Assembly: GCA_029262795.1 (NCBI GenBank)
Contig: JAJCYT010000036.1
Span: 124,001-188,000 of the forward strand
DNA from: Candidatus Fraserbacteria bacterium
Lineage (GTDB): Bacteria; Bipolaricaulota; Bipolaricaulia; RBG-16-55-9; JAJCYT01
DNA: 64,000 nucleotides
Direction: 5' to 3'
Both the position numbers and the translations under genes were made by a program. Below, in pieces: positions 26,477 through 34,454 of this stretch (position 1 is the stretch's first letter; the number at the start of each line of letters is the position of its first letter). The notes under the pieces were generated by a model. That model saw nothing but the letters and a program-made list of their open reading frames with translations, searched no databases and had not been told where the DNA came from.

Positions 26477-26551
26477 GGGTCGTTAGCTCAATGGAAGAGC
26501 ATCCGGCTCTTAACCGGGTGGTTATAGGTTCGAATCCTATACGACCCACCA
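26477..26551 (+). tRNA. tRNA-Lys (anticodon CTT)
   Basis: The 75-nt cloverleaf has acceptor stem GGGTCGT/ACGACCC, D stem GCTC/GAGC, anticodon stem TCCGG/CCGGG with loop CTCTTAA (anticodon CTT) and T arm ATAGG/CCTAT with loop TTCGAAT. The CCA end is encoded. CTT reads AAG. Confidence 0.95.
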
Positions 26552-26588
26552 TCTTCCAATTACAATTATTTACCTGCCTTACTTTCGT

Positions 26589-28787
26589 CTATGCCATCAT
26601 CACAACCACAGCATCGGTTGGTTCCAGCATGATTGAAAATTCAACACCATCGTTTTGACTCAGCGTCACAGGTGCATTTGAAAACAATTCGGTTGCGGTT
26701 GAAGCTTCCTTCTCAGGTAAGCGGACGGTGACATCAATTTGTGTTTCGCCTTCATTGGTGATTAAAACCGCATGCTGGTTTTCATGACTGAGCAAATGTG
26801 CGTCCACATGCTCGTTCACATAGGTTTGATCGGAGCCAGTGGTGATCAGGTCTTTTGTGACGCCGCAAATACGCATCAGATTGTCGAACAGTTTCATGGC
26901 ATTGGGATCTTTGTGGTGTGCCACTGCCATGTCCATGTGGGTGCCCATCAAGATGGCTTGACCTTTGCCAACTTTGCGGCGAATGATGGCAGGCGATCCA
27001 TTGACGAAATGCGCCATGACATCCACATCGTCTTGCAAGTCCCATTCCTGATAATGCCAATAGCCGTCAAGGGTGTCTGCATCAATGCCTTCAAACAAAG
27101 GACTTTCTTTATCGACTTTGAGTGTGATGTTATCGTGAGGCTCTTTAAACACTTCGATATGGGCTTCCTTAGCACCGAACAATTCATGCAGCCCGCCGCC
27201 AGGACGATCATTCCAAGCCCAACCCTTGTCATCCAAGTGTCCGAGTTTTGCAAACCCAATTAAGATGCCGCCATTTTCCACAAACTTAGTAAGTTTGTCC
27301 GCATGAGCTTTTGGTAAATGCATCAGGAAAGGCAGGAAGATGACTTTGTAGTCTGCGGTGTCACTGCCCAGGAATCGAGGTTCCACAAACTGCGTGGTGT
27401 AGTTGTGATTCCATAAAGAGCTGTGAACGCCGCGAAGCGCATGATAGAAAAATTCCTCATTGCTTTGACCATCCAACGCCAACACATTTTCATGGGTGTG
27501 ATACAGTGCGACCTGAGCTTGTGGTGGTAGCGCATCCAGGAAGAAATCCTTGTTTGCATCAACCACTTTGCAAACGTCTGATGCAGCATGGTATCGACCT
27601 GTGGGTTCGCCATGAAAATCGACCAATGCCCCCCAGGTCAGCGGGATAGAATTCCAGTCTCGATAGCCCTGATATAAAAGACATTTTGCGCCGTGGCCGA
27701 TACAGGCAATGTTGAATCGTTTGATATCCAGCGCTGTGGTGGCGTAGTTGGGACCTGCTGAAAATCCGCCGAGTGGTCCGCTTTCCAGTTCAGGAATCCA
27801 CATCGTTTTCTGATGGTGGTGGGCCACGGAATATGCGAAATCCAAGAACCATGAAGAATACGCAGGATCAGTTTTGTAGTTGTCTTCCGATGGATAAATA
27901 TCGTGGCCGATGATGTCGGGAACGCTGCCAATATCCCAATGGTTTGGCTCCTGGCGTGCGCCCATCGACTCGCGCAAACAGTTGTACAGATTGTGCATCG
28001 TCAGCTGTTTTTCATCAAAGGCTTTGATCAGATCGTGTTGATAGCGCACATAGTTGGCCAGTGATTCGACGGTGAAAATACGAAAGTCGAGCCACGCTGT
28101 GCCATTGCCCCACTCAGCGGGCATAGAGCGTGGCGGCTGGATTTGCTGCCAGCTGTGATAACGATGGTGTGTTGGGTCCCAGCACCAGGCATCGTTGAGC
28201 ACGTCGATGTCTTTGTATTTTGCCTTCACCCATTCGCGGAACAAACTGGCGCAGTGGTCGCAATAACAGTAATAGCCATAACGTCTTGGCTGAGTCACTT
28301 CGGCCTGAGAATATGCAGTATGCAGGCCAATTTGATTGTCAATTTGCCAGCAATAGAGGGACGAATGTTCGCTGTATCGTTCCAACAAAATTGTGAGATA
28401 GCGCGCAAGTTCAGTCCGCAACCCTGGATTGTTCACACATGCCCAACCCCAGACAGAGTTGGTGGGATATTTAACACCTTCACGCGATACGCGTTGTAGG
28501 TCAGGATATTCATCAAGCATCCAGATGGGGGCATTGCAGGAGCCGGTGCCCAGCACAACATCGATGCCGTGTTGGCTGGACAGTTCAAAAATTTGATCCA
28601 GCCATTCAAATTCAGGCTTGCCTTTTTGAGGTTCGATATAGTCCCAACTGGTGATCAACTCAGCGGTGCGAATCATGTTCAGCCCCGCTTTTTCCATGTT
28701 GACCACATCGCGCTCCCAATCCTCAGAGCCGTGCATCGGTGGATAATAACTAGACCCAATCCCAAAATAGTTCATGCGGTGTTTCAT
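26589..28787 (-). CDS. GH42 beta-galactosidase-like protein with Gln at the acid/base position
   Basis: The 732-residue product starts behind AAGGGGATACC. It has the GH42 plan: a TIM barrel from residue 1 (FGIGSSYYPPMHG, WERDVVNMEKAGLNMIRTAE), a cysteine cluster YYCYCDHC near residue 170, a trimerisation domain from about 430 and a C-terminal beta domain. The nucleophile Glu is present in MWIPELESGP. The acid/base motif, normally W.xDNE.G, reads CWQIDNQIG; the codon is CAA where GAA is expected. It may cleave only substrates with good leaving groups, act with an external base, or be inactive. Family sure, activity doubtful. Confidence 0.85.
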   Translation of the reverse strand: MKHRMNYFGIGSSYYPPMHGSEDWERDVVNMEKAGLNMIRTAELITSWDYIEPQKGKPEFEWLDQIFELSSQHGIDVVLGTGSCNAPIWMLDEYPDLQRVSREGVKYPTNSVWGWACVNNPGLRTELARYLTILLERYSEHSSLYCWQIDNQIGLHTAYSQAEVTQPRRYGYYCYCDHCASLFREWVKAKYKDIDVLNDAWCWDPTHHRYHSWQQIQPPRSMPAEWGNGTAWLDFRIFTVESLANYVRYQHDLIKAFDEKQLTMHNLYNCLRESMGARQEPNHWDIGSVPDIIGHDIYPSEDNYKTDPAYSSWFLDFAYSVAHHHQKTMWIPELESGPLGGFSAGPNYATTALDIKRFNIACIGHGAKCLLYQGYRDWNSIPLTWGALVDFHGEPTGRYHAASDVCKVVDANKDFFLDALPPQAQVALYHTHENVLALDGQSNEEFFYHALRGVHSSLWNHNYTTQFVEPRFLGSDTADYKVIFLPFLMHLPKAHADKLTKFVENGGILIGFAKLGHLDDKGWAWNDRPGGGLHELFGAKEAHIEVFKEPHDNITLKVDKESPLFEGIDADTLDGYWHYQEWDLQDDVDVMAHFVNGSPAIIRRKVGKGQAILMGTHMDMAVAHHKDPNAMKLFDNLMRICGVTKDLITTGSDQTYVNEHVDAHLLSHENQHAVLITNEGETQIDVTVRLPEKEASTATELFSNAPVTLSQNDGVEFSIMLEPTDAVVVMMA

Positions 28788-28832
28788 GGTATCCCCTTTT
28801 GGAAAAACGAGTAACTTTAAAAATTTAAACAG

Positions 28833-28915
28833 TAAAAGGCTCTAATCCCCCAACCCCCTTTTCAAGAAAGGTGTCCCTTCCAAGATCGGAAGGGGGCTAC
28901 GATAGGACTGCGTGA
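28833..28915. repeat. dispersed palindromic repeat, copy 4 (long form)
   Basis: Arms TCTAATCCCCCAACCCCCTT and GGGGGCTACGATAGGACTGCGTGAA flank an interior of about 30 bp. The interior has two small dyads, CCTTTTCAAGAAAGG and CCTTCCAAGATCGGAAGG. Copy 5 has the same interior. Confidence 0.78.
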
Positions 28916-28986
28916 ATACGTTCTGCTTCTCAACACATTGTTCTTATTGACTGTTGTTGTAGCCTTGGGTTTCCGGTTTCCCTTTT

Positions 28987-30081
28987 TTACGGAGCCTGTT
29001 CCAGTTTGGTGAAGAAGTCGCGGAAAGTGGCGTCGCGATTCATCCCATAGGCTTCGCGCATCAAATGTCGATTCGGTAAATCGCGCTGCCATCGGGTGTC
29101 TTGGGCCAATGTTGGAGACGCCACCAATTCAGTCGGCACCCAATCTGGATTGAGCAACCAGGCGATGTTGATCAGATCCCAAATCACCCAGGTGCGACCA
29201 AAATGTCCCTGAATGCCACGCTGTGCATAGATGGGATTGTGCGTGTAGAGATAATGAAGATATTCGCCAATGGCCCCTTTATCTTTGACCCAGGCTTCCA
29301 TTTCGGGCAGTGAAATTTTAAGTTGTTCGCCGATGTAATATCCAGGCAAATAAACGTGAGGTACGCCGCAATCAAAAAGGAACTTGGATGAGACCAGATC
29401 TTGAATCAGATTCAGTGATGGTGCGTTGGGCTGATTCGACCAGGATGGATATGCAGATGTCCACAGCACCACAATTTTTTTGATGATTTCTGGTTCAATC
29501 AAAATGGCCGAAGCAACATTGGGAATAGCACCAATGGCTGCCACGTACAAAGGTTCATCGCCGCCATTCATGGCGCGATCTATCAGGTGATCCACCGCAG
29601 GGCTGTGGATGGGTTCTTCCAATGAAGTCAAGTAACCTGGTGAACCCTTATAAACAATGTCGTTTAGGTGGGACATACCGAGCTTTTCAAGCACAAGCAG
29701 AATTTCGTCATAGCTGGCATCCATGCCTTCAGCAGGGCCAGGAAATGGCACGTCTTCAGGATTGGTACCTGCTTCTTGGAGTCCTTTGACCCAATAGCCA
29801 TAACCGTCTACCAATGCTTGCTCTTTAGCATTGAGTGAAGCGCCGGATGTAATCAGTCGGTGCGCTTCGAGCAGTTCATCTCGATGGTGGGCAAACGAAA
29901 ATGGTTCGGCATAAATGCCTTCAATCTTGAGTTGATCTGGTGATAACAAGGCCCAGGCCAATGCATATTGATCATCAATTTCATTTTTGGTGTCAGTGTC
30001 AATCACCAGTCTTACGGGGCCGGTTGGGGGGGTAAGCATTCGTTCCATTTCATCTTTTGTCAGGGTTGGCATAGGTTTCAT
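28987..30081 (-). CDS. inosine-uridine nucleoside hydrolase-family protein
   Basis: The 364-residue product starts at the ATG behind GAAGAAGG; an upstream in-frame extension of 61 codons has no support. LVIDTDTKNEIDDQYALAWAL is the calcium-binding Asp cluster. Classic members read DTDPG.DDA, so there is a two-residue longer loop between the first and second Asp pair. GHFGRTWVIWDLINIAWLLNP near the C-terminus carries the last Asp. The family hydrolyses nucleosides to base and ribose; the long-loop subgroup has no firm substrate as far as I recall. It is divergent from the UnbV gene at 30294. Confidence 0.85.
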   Translation of the reverse strand: MKPMPTLTKDEMERMLTPPTGPVRLVIDTDTKNEIDDQYALAWALLSPDQLKIEGIYAEPFSFAHHRDELLEAHRLITSGASLNAKEQALVDGYGYWVKGLQEAGTNPEDVPFPGPAEGMDASYDEILLVLEKLGMSHLNDIVYKGSPGYLTSLEEPIHSPAVDHLIDRAMNGGDEPLYVAAIGAIPNVASAILIEPEIIKKIVVLWTSAYPSWSNQPNAPSLNLIQDLVSSKFLFDCGVPHVYLPGYYIGEQLKISLPEMEAWVKDKGAIGEYLHYLYTHNPIYAQRGIQGHFGRTWVIWDLINIAWLLNPDWVPTELVASPTLAQDTRWQRDLPNRHLMREAYGMNRDATFRDFFTKLEQAP

Positions 30082-30293
30082 AATTAACCTTCTTCTATTA
30101 ATAATTAGGATGACGGGAAAAGATTTTCTACCCTCAATAGCAGTTGTCTCCGCACAAAACTTGTTCGATGCGGGAACGGTTTCTGCTATACTGAATGAAA
30201 AATAAATCTCGAACTTTAGGTGTGGCGCGAGCAAAACATTTTGGTAAGACGAGGCGCCTGTCATCTTATAGCTTCAATTTTAAGAAGTCAACA

Positions 30294-32369
30294 ATGAACC
30301 TATCAATTTCAAACATTCAATTTAACAAACAGCGAATTTGGAAATCGGCACTCATTTTTTTGGTGCTGCTGGGCTTGGGATTTTCAGCCAGTGCACAACG
30401 AAATGGCATTGCATTTACCGATATTGCCGCGAGCGACGGTGCAGGCATCATCTACCGCCGAGGCGCTTCTGCGATTAATGCAACCTATGACGCCTTCAAG
30501 CGTTCGCAATCCACTTTTACTCAAGCTGAAATACGAACGGCTCCTGTCAAAAGTCGTGGCGCACCTGGGGTGGCCATCTTTGATTTTGATCTGGATAACG
30601 ATTTGGATATTTACGTGACCAATGGCCCCAACCGTGCCAACAGTTTGTATTCGAATCAACTGCAAGAGCGGGGCGAAATGCGCTTTATTGATGTGGCAAC
30701 CACATCGGTCGTTGGCGCGTTCGATCAGGATTCCACTGGCGTTTGTTTTGGCGACATCGACAATGATGGCGATGCTGATTTGCTGGTGCTTGGTAACGCC
30801 GAACCAAATCGGTTGTTTGAGAATCAAGGTAGTTCTTTCATTAACATCACCAACAGCAGTGGTATTGGCGGAGGAAACCTGACATCGGTGTCCTGTTCGA
30901 TGGGGGATATAAATGGTGATGGATTATTGGATGTGGCTGTGGGCAATATTTTTGATCTCACCGATCCTCGTGCATTAACGTCTGCGCCGGTTCAGTTGAA
31001 TCAGCACAATCAGCTGTTTATCAATCAGGGCAACAACCGCTTTAATGAGGAAGCTGCATCCCGTGGATTCCTCGATGTGCATTTGCCACCAGGGGCACCC
31101 GCAGGCGCACCCACAATCAGTTGGGCAATTGCGATGGTGGATATTGATTTGGATGGCGACATTGACATTATTCATGGCGATGACCAAGGGTCTATCCCAC
31201 CTGCGGTGCTGGGTGGTTTGGATCGTGGATTTGTTCAGGTGTTTGAAAATGATGGGGCAGGTCAATTTCAAAACACCACCGAAGCCCGTGACTTGAATCA
31301 AGCTGGTTCCTGGATGGGATTATCATTTGCTGACTTCGATCACAGCGGCACATTGGATGTGTTTGCCACCAACTTTGGTAACCAGCTTTTTGCAGGTCTA
31401 ACCGGCACCACGGATCGCTCACGTTACAGTGAAGATTCACGCTGGTTTTTGCAACGTAACAATGGCACATTTTCAGACCGTGAAGACACTGGCCTGATTC
31501 ATTCTCCATTTGGATGGGGCACATCGGCTGCCGATTATGACAACGATGGTGATAGCGATATCATCTATCATGGCGGGCTGGATGCGGGCATCGGCGTGGT
31601 GACCAGTCCAGGTATCATTCTCACCAACGATGGACAAGGGCGCTTTAATCGAGATAGCAATGCATTGGCCAATTCCACAGATCATCAACGTCGCTCCGTT
31701 CATGGCATGGCCGTTGGGGATTTAAATGATGATGGTTTTATAGACATTGTTTCCGTGTCAAATTTTGATATTCAATCAGGCATTCCTTTGTTTCCTATTT
31801 CGCCTTTAGGCAATCGTGAGTTTGACCGTGATGGTGCAGTGGTCGCAGCCTTCAATCCGGCCAATGCACAAGGCACTGCCTTTCGCTGGTCTGGTTTTGT
31901 GTTTGATGATGGCACGCTTTCAGTCGAACTCAACAATGGCGACAACGGCAACAATTGGGTGGTGATTGATCCTCTCGGCACAGCAGGGATTACATCTGGT
32001 GGTCAAGTGAACCGAGATGGTATTGGGGCAGTTGTTCGCTTTACGCCAAATGGCATGGCGCCAGAACTGCGGCCAATTTTAGGTGGTTCCAGTTATGCGT
32101 CCCAGGATGCGTTAATTGCTTATTTCGGTATGGGACCTGCAACCCTGGGAGATGTGGAAATACTCTGGCCAGGAGGTGCGCGAAATCGGTTGGTAAATGT
32201 GCGCCCTGGAGAACGAATCACTTTTCCAGAAATTCCTTGCAGCATTGATGATGCCAATGATTCTGATTATGAAACCTGTGTTAGTGAGGCGTTGGATGAA
32301 TTGGTCGATGCAGAGATTTTGGACGAGGGTGAGAGAATCCGCTTTTTGGAAAGTGCCTTGAATTCCTAA
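30294..32369 (+). CDS. secreted CRTAC1-like FG-GAP protein with ASPIC/UnbV domain
   Basis: The 691-residue product starts at the ATG just before a signal peptide (SALIFLVLLGLGFSASAQ). Multiple D.D.DGD.D calcium repeats follow (DFDLDNDLDIYVTN, DIDNDGDADLLVLG, DYDNDGDSDIIYHG). The UnbV/ASPIC domain (NRDGIGAVVRFTPNG, YFGMGPATLGDVEILWPGG) occupies the region before an acidic tail. The tail has two Cys (EIPCSIDDAND, YETCVSEAL) and ends in helix. It is longer than the first UnbV protein (300-1796) and is probably a paralogue. The ribosome-binding site is weak (AAGAAG). Role unknown, likely extracellular. Confidence 0.88.
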   Translation: MNLSISNIQFNKQRIWKSALIFLVLLGLGFSASAQRNGIAFTDIAASDGAGIIYRRGASAINATYDAFKRSQSTFTQAEIRTAPVKSRGAPGVAIFDFDLDNDLDIYVTNGPNRANSLYSNQLQERGEMRFIDVATTSVVGAFDQDSTGVCFGDIDNDGDADLLVLGNAEPNRLFENQGSSFINITNSSGIGGGNLTSVSCSMGDINGDGLLDVAVGNIFDLTDPRALTSAPVQLNQHNQLFINQGNNRFNEEAASRGFLDVHLPPGAPAGAPTISWAIAMVDIDLDGDIDIIHGDDQGSIPPAVLGGLDRGFVQVFENDGAGQFQNTTEARDLNQAGSWMGLSFADFDHSGTLDVFATNFGNQLFAGLTGTTDRSRYSEDSRWFLQRNNGTFSDREDTGLIHSPFGWGTSAADYDNDGDSDIIYHGGLDAGIGVVTSPGIILTNDGQGRFNRDSNALANSTDHQRRSVHGMAVGDLNDDGFIDIVSVSNFDIQSGIPLFPISPLGNREFDRDGAVVAAFNPANAQGTAFRWSGFVFDDGTLSVELNNGDNGNNWVVIDPLGTAGITSGGQVNRDGIGAVVRFTPNGMAPELRPILGGSSYASQDALIAYFGMGPATLGDVEILWPGGARNRLVNVRPGERITFPEIPCSIDDANDSDYETCVSEALDELVDAEILDEGERIRFLESALNS

Positions 32370-32422
32370 ATTTTCACAACCTAATAATCATTAAGAACAA
32401 AGCTTCATTTTTAGAACTAATT

Positions 32423-32505
32423 TACGCAGCCTTATCGTAGCCTCCTTCCGATTTTGGAAGGAACCCCTTTCTTGAAAAGGGGGCTGGGGGATTTGAAGCT
32501 TTTAA
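32423..32505. repeat. dispersed palindromic repeat, copy 5 (long form, inverted)
   Basis: Reverse orientation of copy 4 with the same composite interior: TTACGCAGCCTTATCGTAGCC, then CTTCCGATTTTGGAAG, then CTTTCTTGAAAAGG, then GGGGGCTGGGGGATTTGAAGC. It lies between the UnbV gene and an MFS gene. Confidence 0.78.
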
Positions 32506-32604
32506 TCCAGAATTTTCTACCTGCCTTTCTTAATTTGTTTGTCATTGCATCTAAACCATGTTAACCTCTTTACGCCTTGTTGTGGTTAAACTTTAGCGCC
32601 TAAT

Positions 32605-33900
32605 ATGAAATCAACCTCACCTGAAAAGATCGTTTATAGTTCGTTTGTCACCAAGTTCCCTGTGTTTTATGGCTGGGTAATTATGGTTGTGGGGACGTTG
32701 GGAACGATCATGACCAGCCCTGGTCAGACGTATGCTGTTTCCATTTTTATCGAACATTTCATCAGCGACCTGAATACCAGTCGTTCGATGGTCAGTACGT
32801 TGTATTCAGTGGCAACACTGGCGGCCAGCTTCCTATTGCCTTTTGTCGGGCGTTTGTTTGATAAACGGGGTGGACGATTGGTTGTCGCTGTGGTGGCAGC
32901 TTTGTTTGGCATGGCCTGTATTTTTATGGGCTTTGTGCAAAATGTGGTGATGCTGGGCATTGGGTTTTTCTTCATCCGCTTGTTAGGTCAAGGGAGCCTT
33001 ACGATGACCTGTTCAACAATCATCAATCAGTGGTGGGTGTATCGTCGAGGCATGGTCATGGGGATTTCAGGCATGGTTGGCGCATTGCTGGGCGTAGGCT
33101 TGTTTCCCAATTTAATCCACTGGTCTATTTCTACCTCAAGCTGGCAAACCACGTATATGTTTTTTGGCCTGGCATTGTTGTTGATATTAGCTCCCATGAC
33201 CTGGACCTTGTTGCGGGATCGACCTGAAAAATATGGTTTGAATCCAGATGGCGTATCGGATTCTTCAAAGGATTTGGCACAATCCAAAACCCCTGCAAGA
33301 GAGCAAAATTGGACATTGCCTGAAGCCATTCGCACACCTGTTTTTTGGATTCTTACTTTAGGCCAAGGCGTGATCTGGATGTTATATACAGGCCAGTTTT
33401 TCCACATGGTCAGCATTATCGAAGACAATGGTTTGCCTGTCGATATTGGTGCCACCGTGTTTGTGCCCATTGCGGTGGTGACTGCAATTACAATTTTTGG
33501 TAGTGGGTTTATCGTTGACCGTGTTCCCGTTAAAGTGTTGGTTTCGCTGTCTTTGTTTTTGCAAGCGTTGTCCCTCCCTTTGGCCATGGCTTTGACAGGT
33601 ATTGAAGTTGCGTACCTTTATGGTGTGGTGTTGGGCGTGATCAGTGGGTTGAGTCGATTGATTGTCGGTGTGGTTTGGGCCATGTATTTTGGACGCAAAC
33701 ATCTGGGTGTGATTGCCGGATTTACTGCGGCATTGTTGGCCGGCGCTTCGGCTTTGGGGCCAATGCCTTTAGGGATTGCGCGGGATGTATTTGGCAGTTA
33801 CCAAATGGCACTTTACCTGCTGGCCATTCTTCCACTGAGCTTAGGGGTGGTGAGTTTGTTCATTAAAAAACCCCAAAAGAAGCGAACTTCTGAAGTTTGA
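32605..33900 (+). CDS. MFS transporter, oxalate/formate- or monocarboxylate-antiporter type
   Basis: The 431-residue product has twelve hydrophobic segments. It contains the OFA-like N-terminal [24 protein letters not shown] and the loop motif [10 protein letters not shown] after helix 2. [20 protein letters not shown] is typical of the oxalate:formate/monocarboxylate subfamily. The central loop (residues about 205-235) is charged. The substrate is probably a small organic anion, not more precisely readable. It is followed 37 nt later by apt, perhaps in one transcript. Confidence 0.85.
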   Translation: MKSTSPEKIVYSSFVTKFPVFYGWVIMVVGTLGTIMTSPGQTYAVSIFIEHFISDLNTSRSMVSTLYSVATLAASFLLPFVGRLFDKRGGRLVVAVVAALFGMACIFMGFVQNVVMLGIGFFFIRLLGQGSLTMTCSTIINQWWVYRRGMVMGISGMVGALLGVGLFPNLIHWSISTSSWQTTYMFFGLALLLILAPMTWTLLRDRPEKYGLNPDGVSDSSKDLAQSKTPAREQNWTLPEAIRTPVFWILTLGQGVIWMLYTGQFFHMVSIIEDNGLPVDIGATVFVPIAVVTAITIFGSGFIVDRVPVKVLVSLSLFLQALSLPLAMALTGIEVAYLYGVVLGVISGLSRLIVGVVWAMYFGRKHLGVIAGFTAALLAGASALGPMPLGIARDVFGSYQMALYLLAILPLSLGVVSLFIKKPQKKRTSEV

Positions 33901-33937
33901 TGTTGACCCTGAATCCAGAAAAGCATACCTTGTGGGC

Positions 33938-34453
33938 ATGAACTTAAAAGAACATATTCGCCATATTCCCGACTTTCCCAAACCTGGAATTTTGTTTTAT
34001 GACATCTCGACATTGTTGGCGCATCCGAAAGCGTGGCATCATGCCATTAATCAATTGGCCGAACTGGTTGCCCCTTACAAACCAGACATTCTGGCGGGCA
34101 TTGAATCACGCGGTTTTTTGGTGGCAGCACCGCTTGCGCTTCAACTTGACGTTGGCTTTTGCATGATTCGTAAAAAGGGCAAGCTGCCTGGAAAAACATA
34201 TTCTCACAAGTATGAATTGGAATATGGAACGGATGAAATTGAGCTTGCTGATGGCTTGATTGAACCTGGCCAACGGGTGATTATTTTGGATGATTTATTG
34301 GCAACGGGTGGCACGATGTCGGCGTCTGTAGAACTCATCCGAAGTGTTGGCGCTGAGGTCGAAGCAACCGCTTGTTTGATTGAGTTGTCATTTCTTAAAG
34401 GTCGAGACCGATTGGATGTCCCTTTTCACACACTGATGGATTACGAATCCTGA
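33938..34453 (+). CDS. apt: adenine phosphoribosyltransferase
   Basis: The 171-residue enzyme makes AMP from adenine and PRPP. The PRPP loop is [37 protein letters not shown] and the hood segment [20 protein letters not shown] are Apt signatures, and [15 protein letters not shown] is the usual N-terminus. Two starts are possible, GTG 33932 or ATG 33938; I chose the ATG. With the nucleoside hydrolase upstream it fits purine salvage. The end is 1 nt from the convergent GH2 gene. Confidence 0.96.
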   Translation: MNLKEHIRHIPDFPKPGILFYDISTLLAHPKAWHHAINQLAELVAPYKPDILAGIESRGFLVAAPLALQLDVGFCMIRKKGKLPGKTYSHKYELEYGTDEIELADGLIEPGQRVIILDDLLATGGTMSASVELIRSVGAEVEATACLIELSFLKGRDRLDVPFHTLMDYES

Positions 34454-34454
34454 G

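Noticed and set aside
26349..26552. 67-codon minus-strand frame over tRNA-Lys
   Set aside because: Same artefact (VGRIGFEPITTRLR), antisense to a well-folded tRNA.
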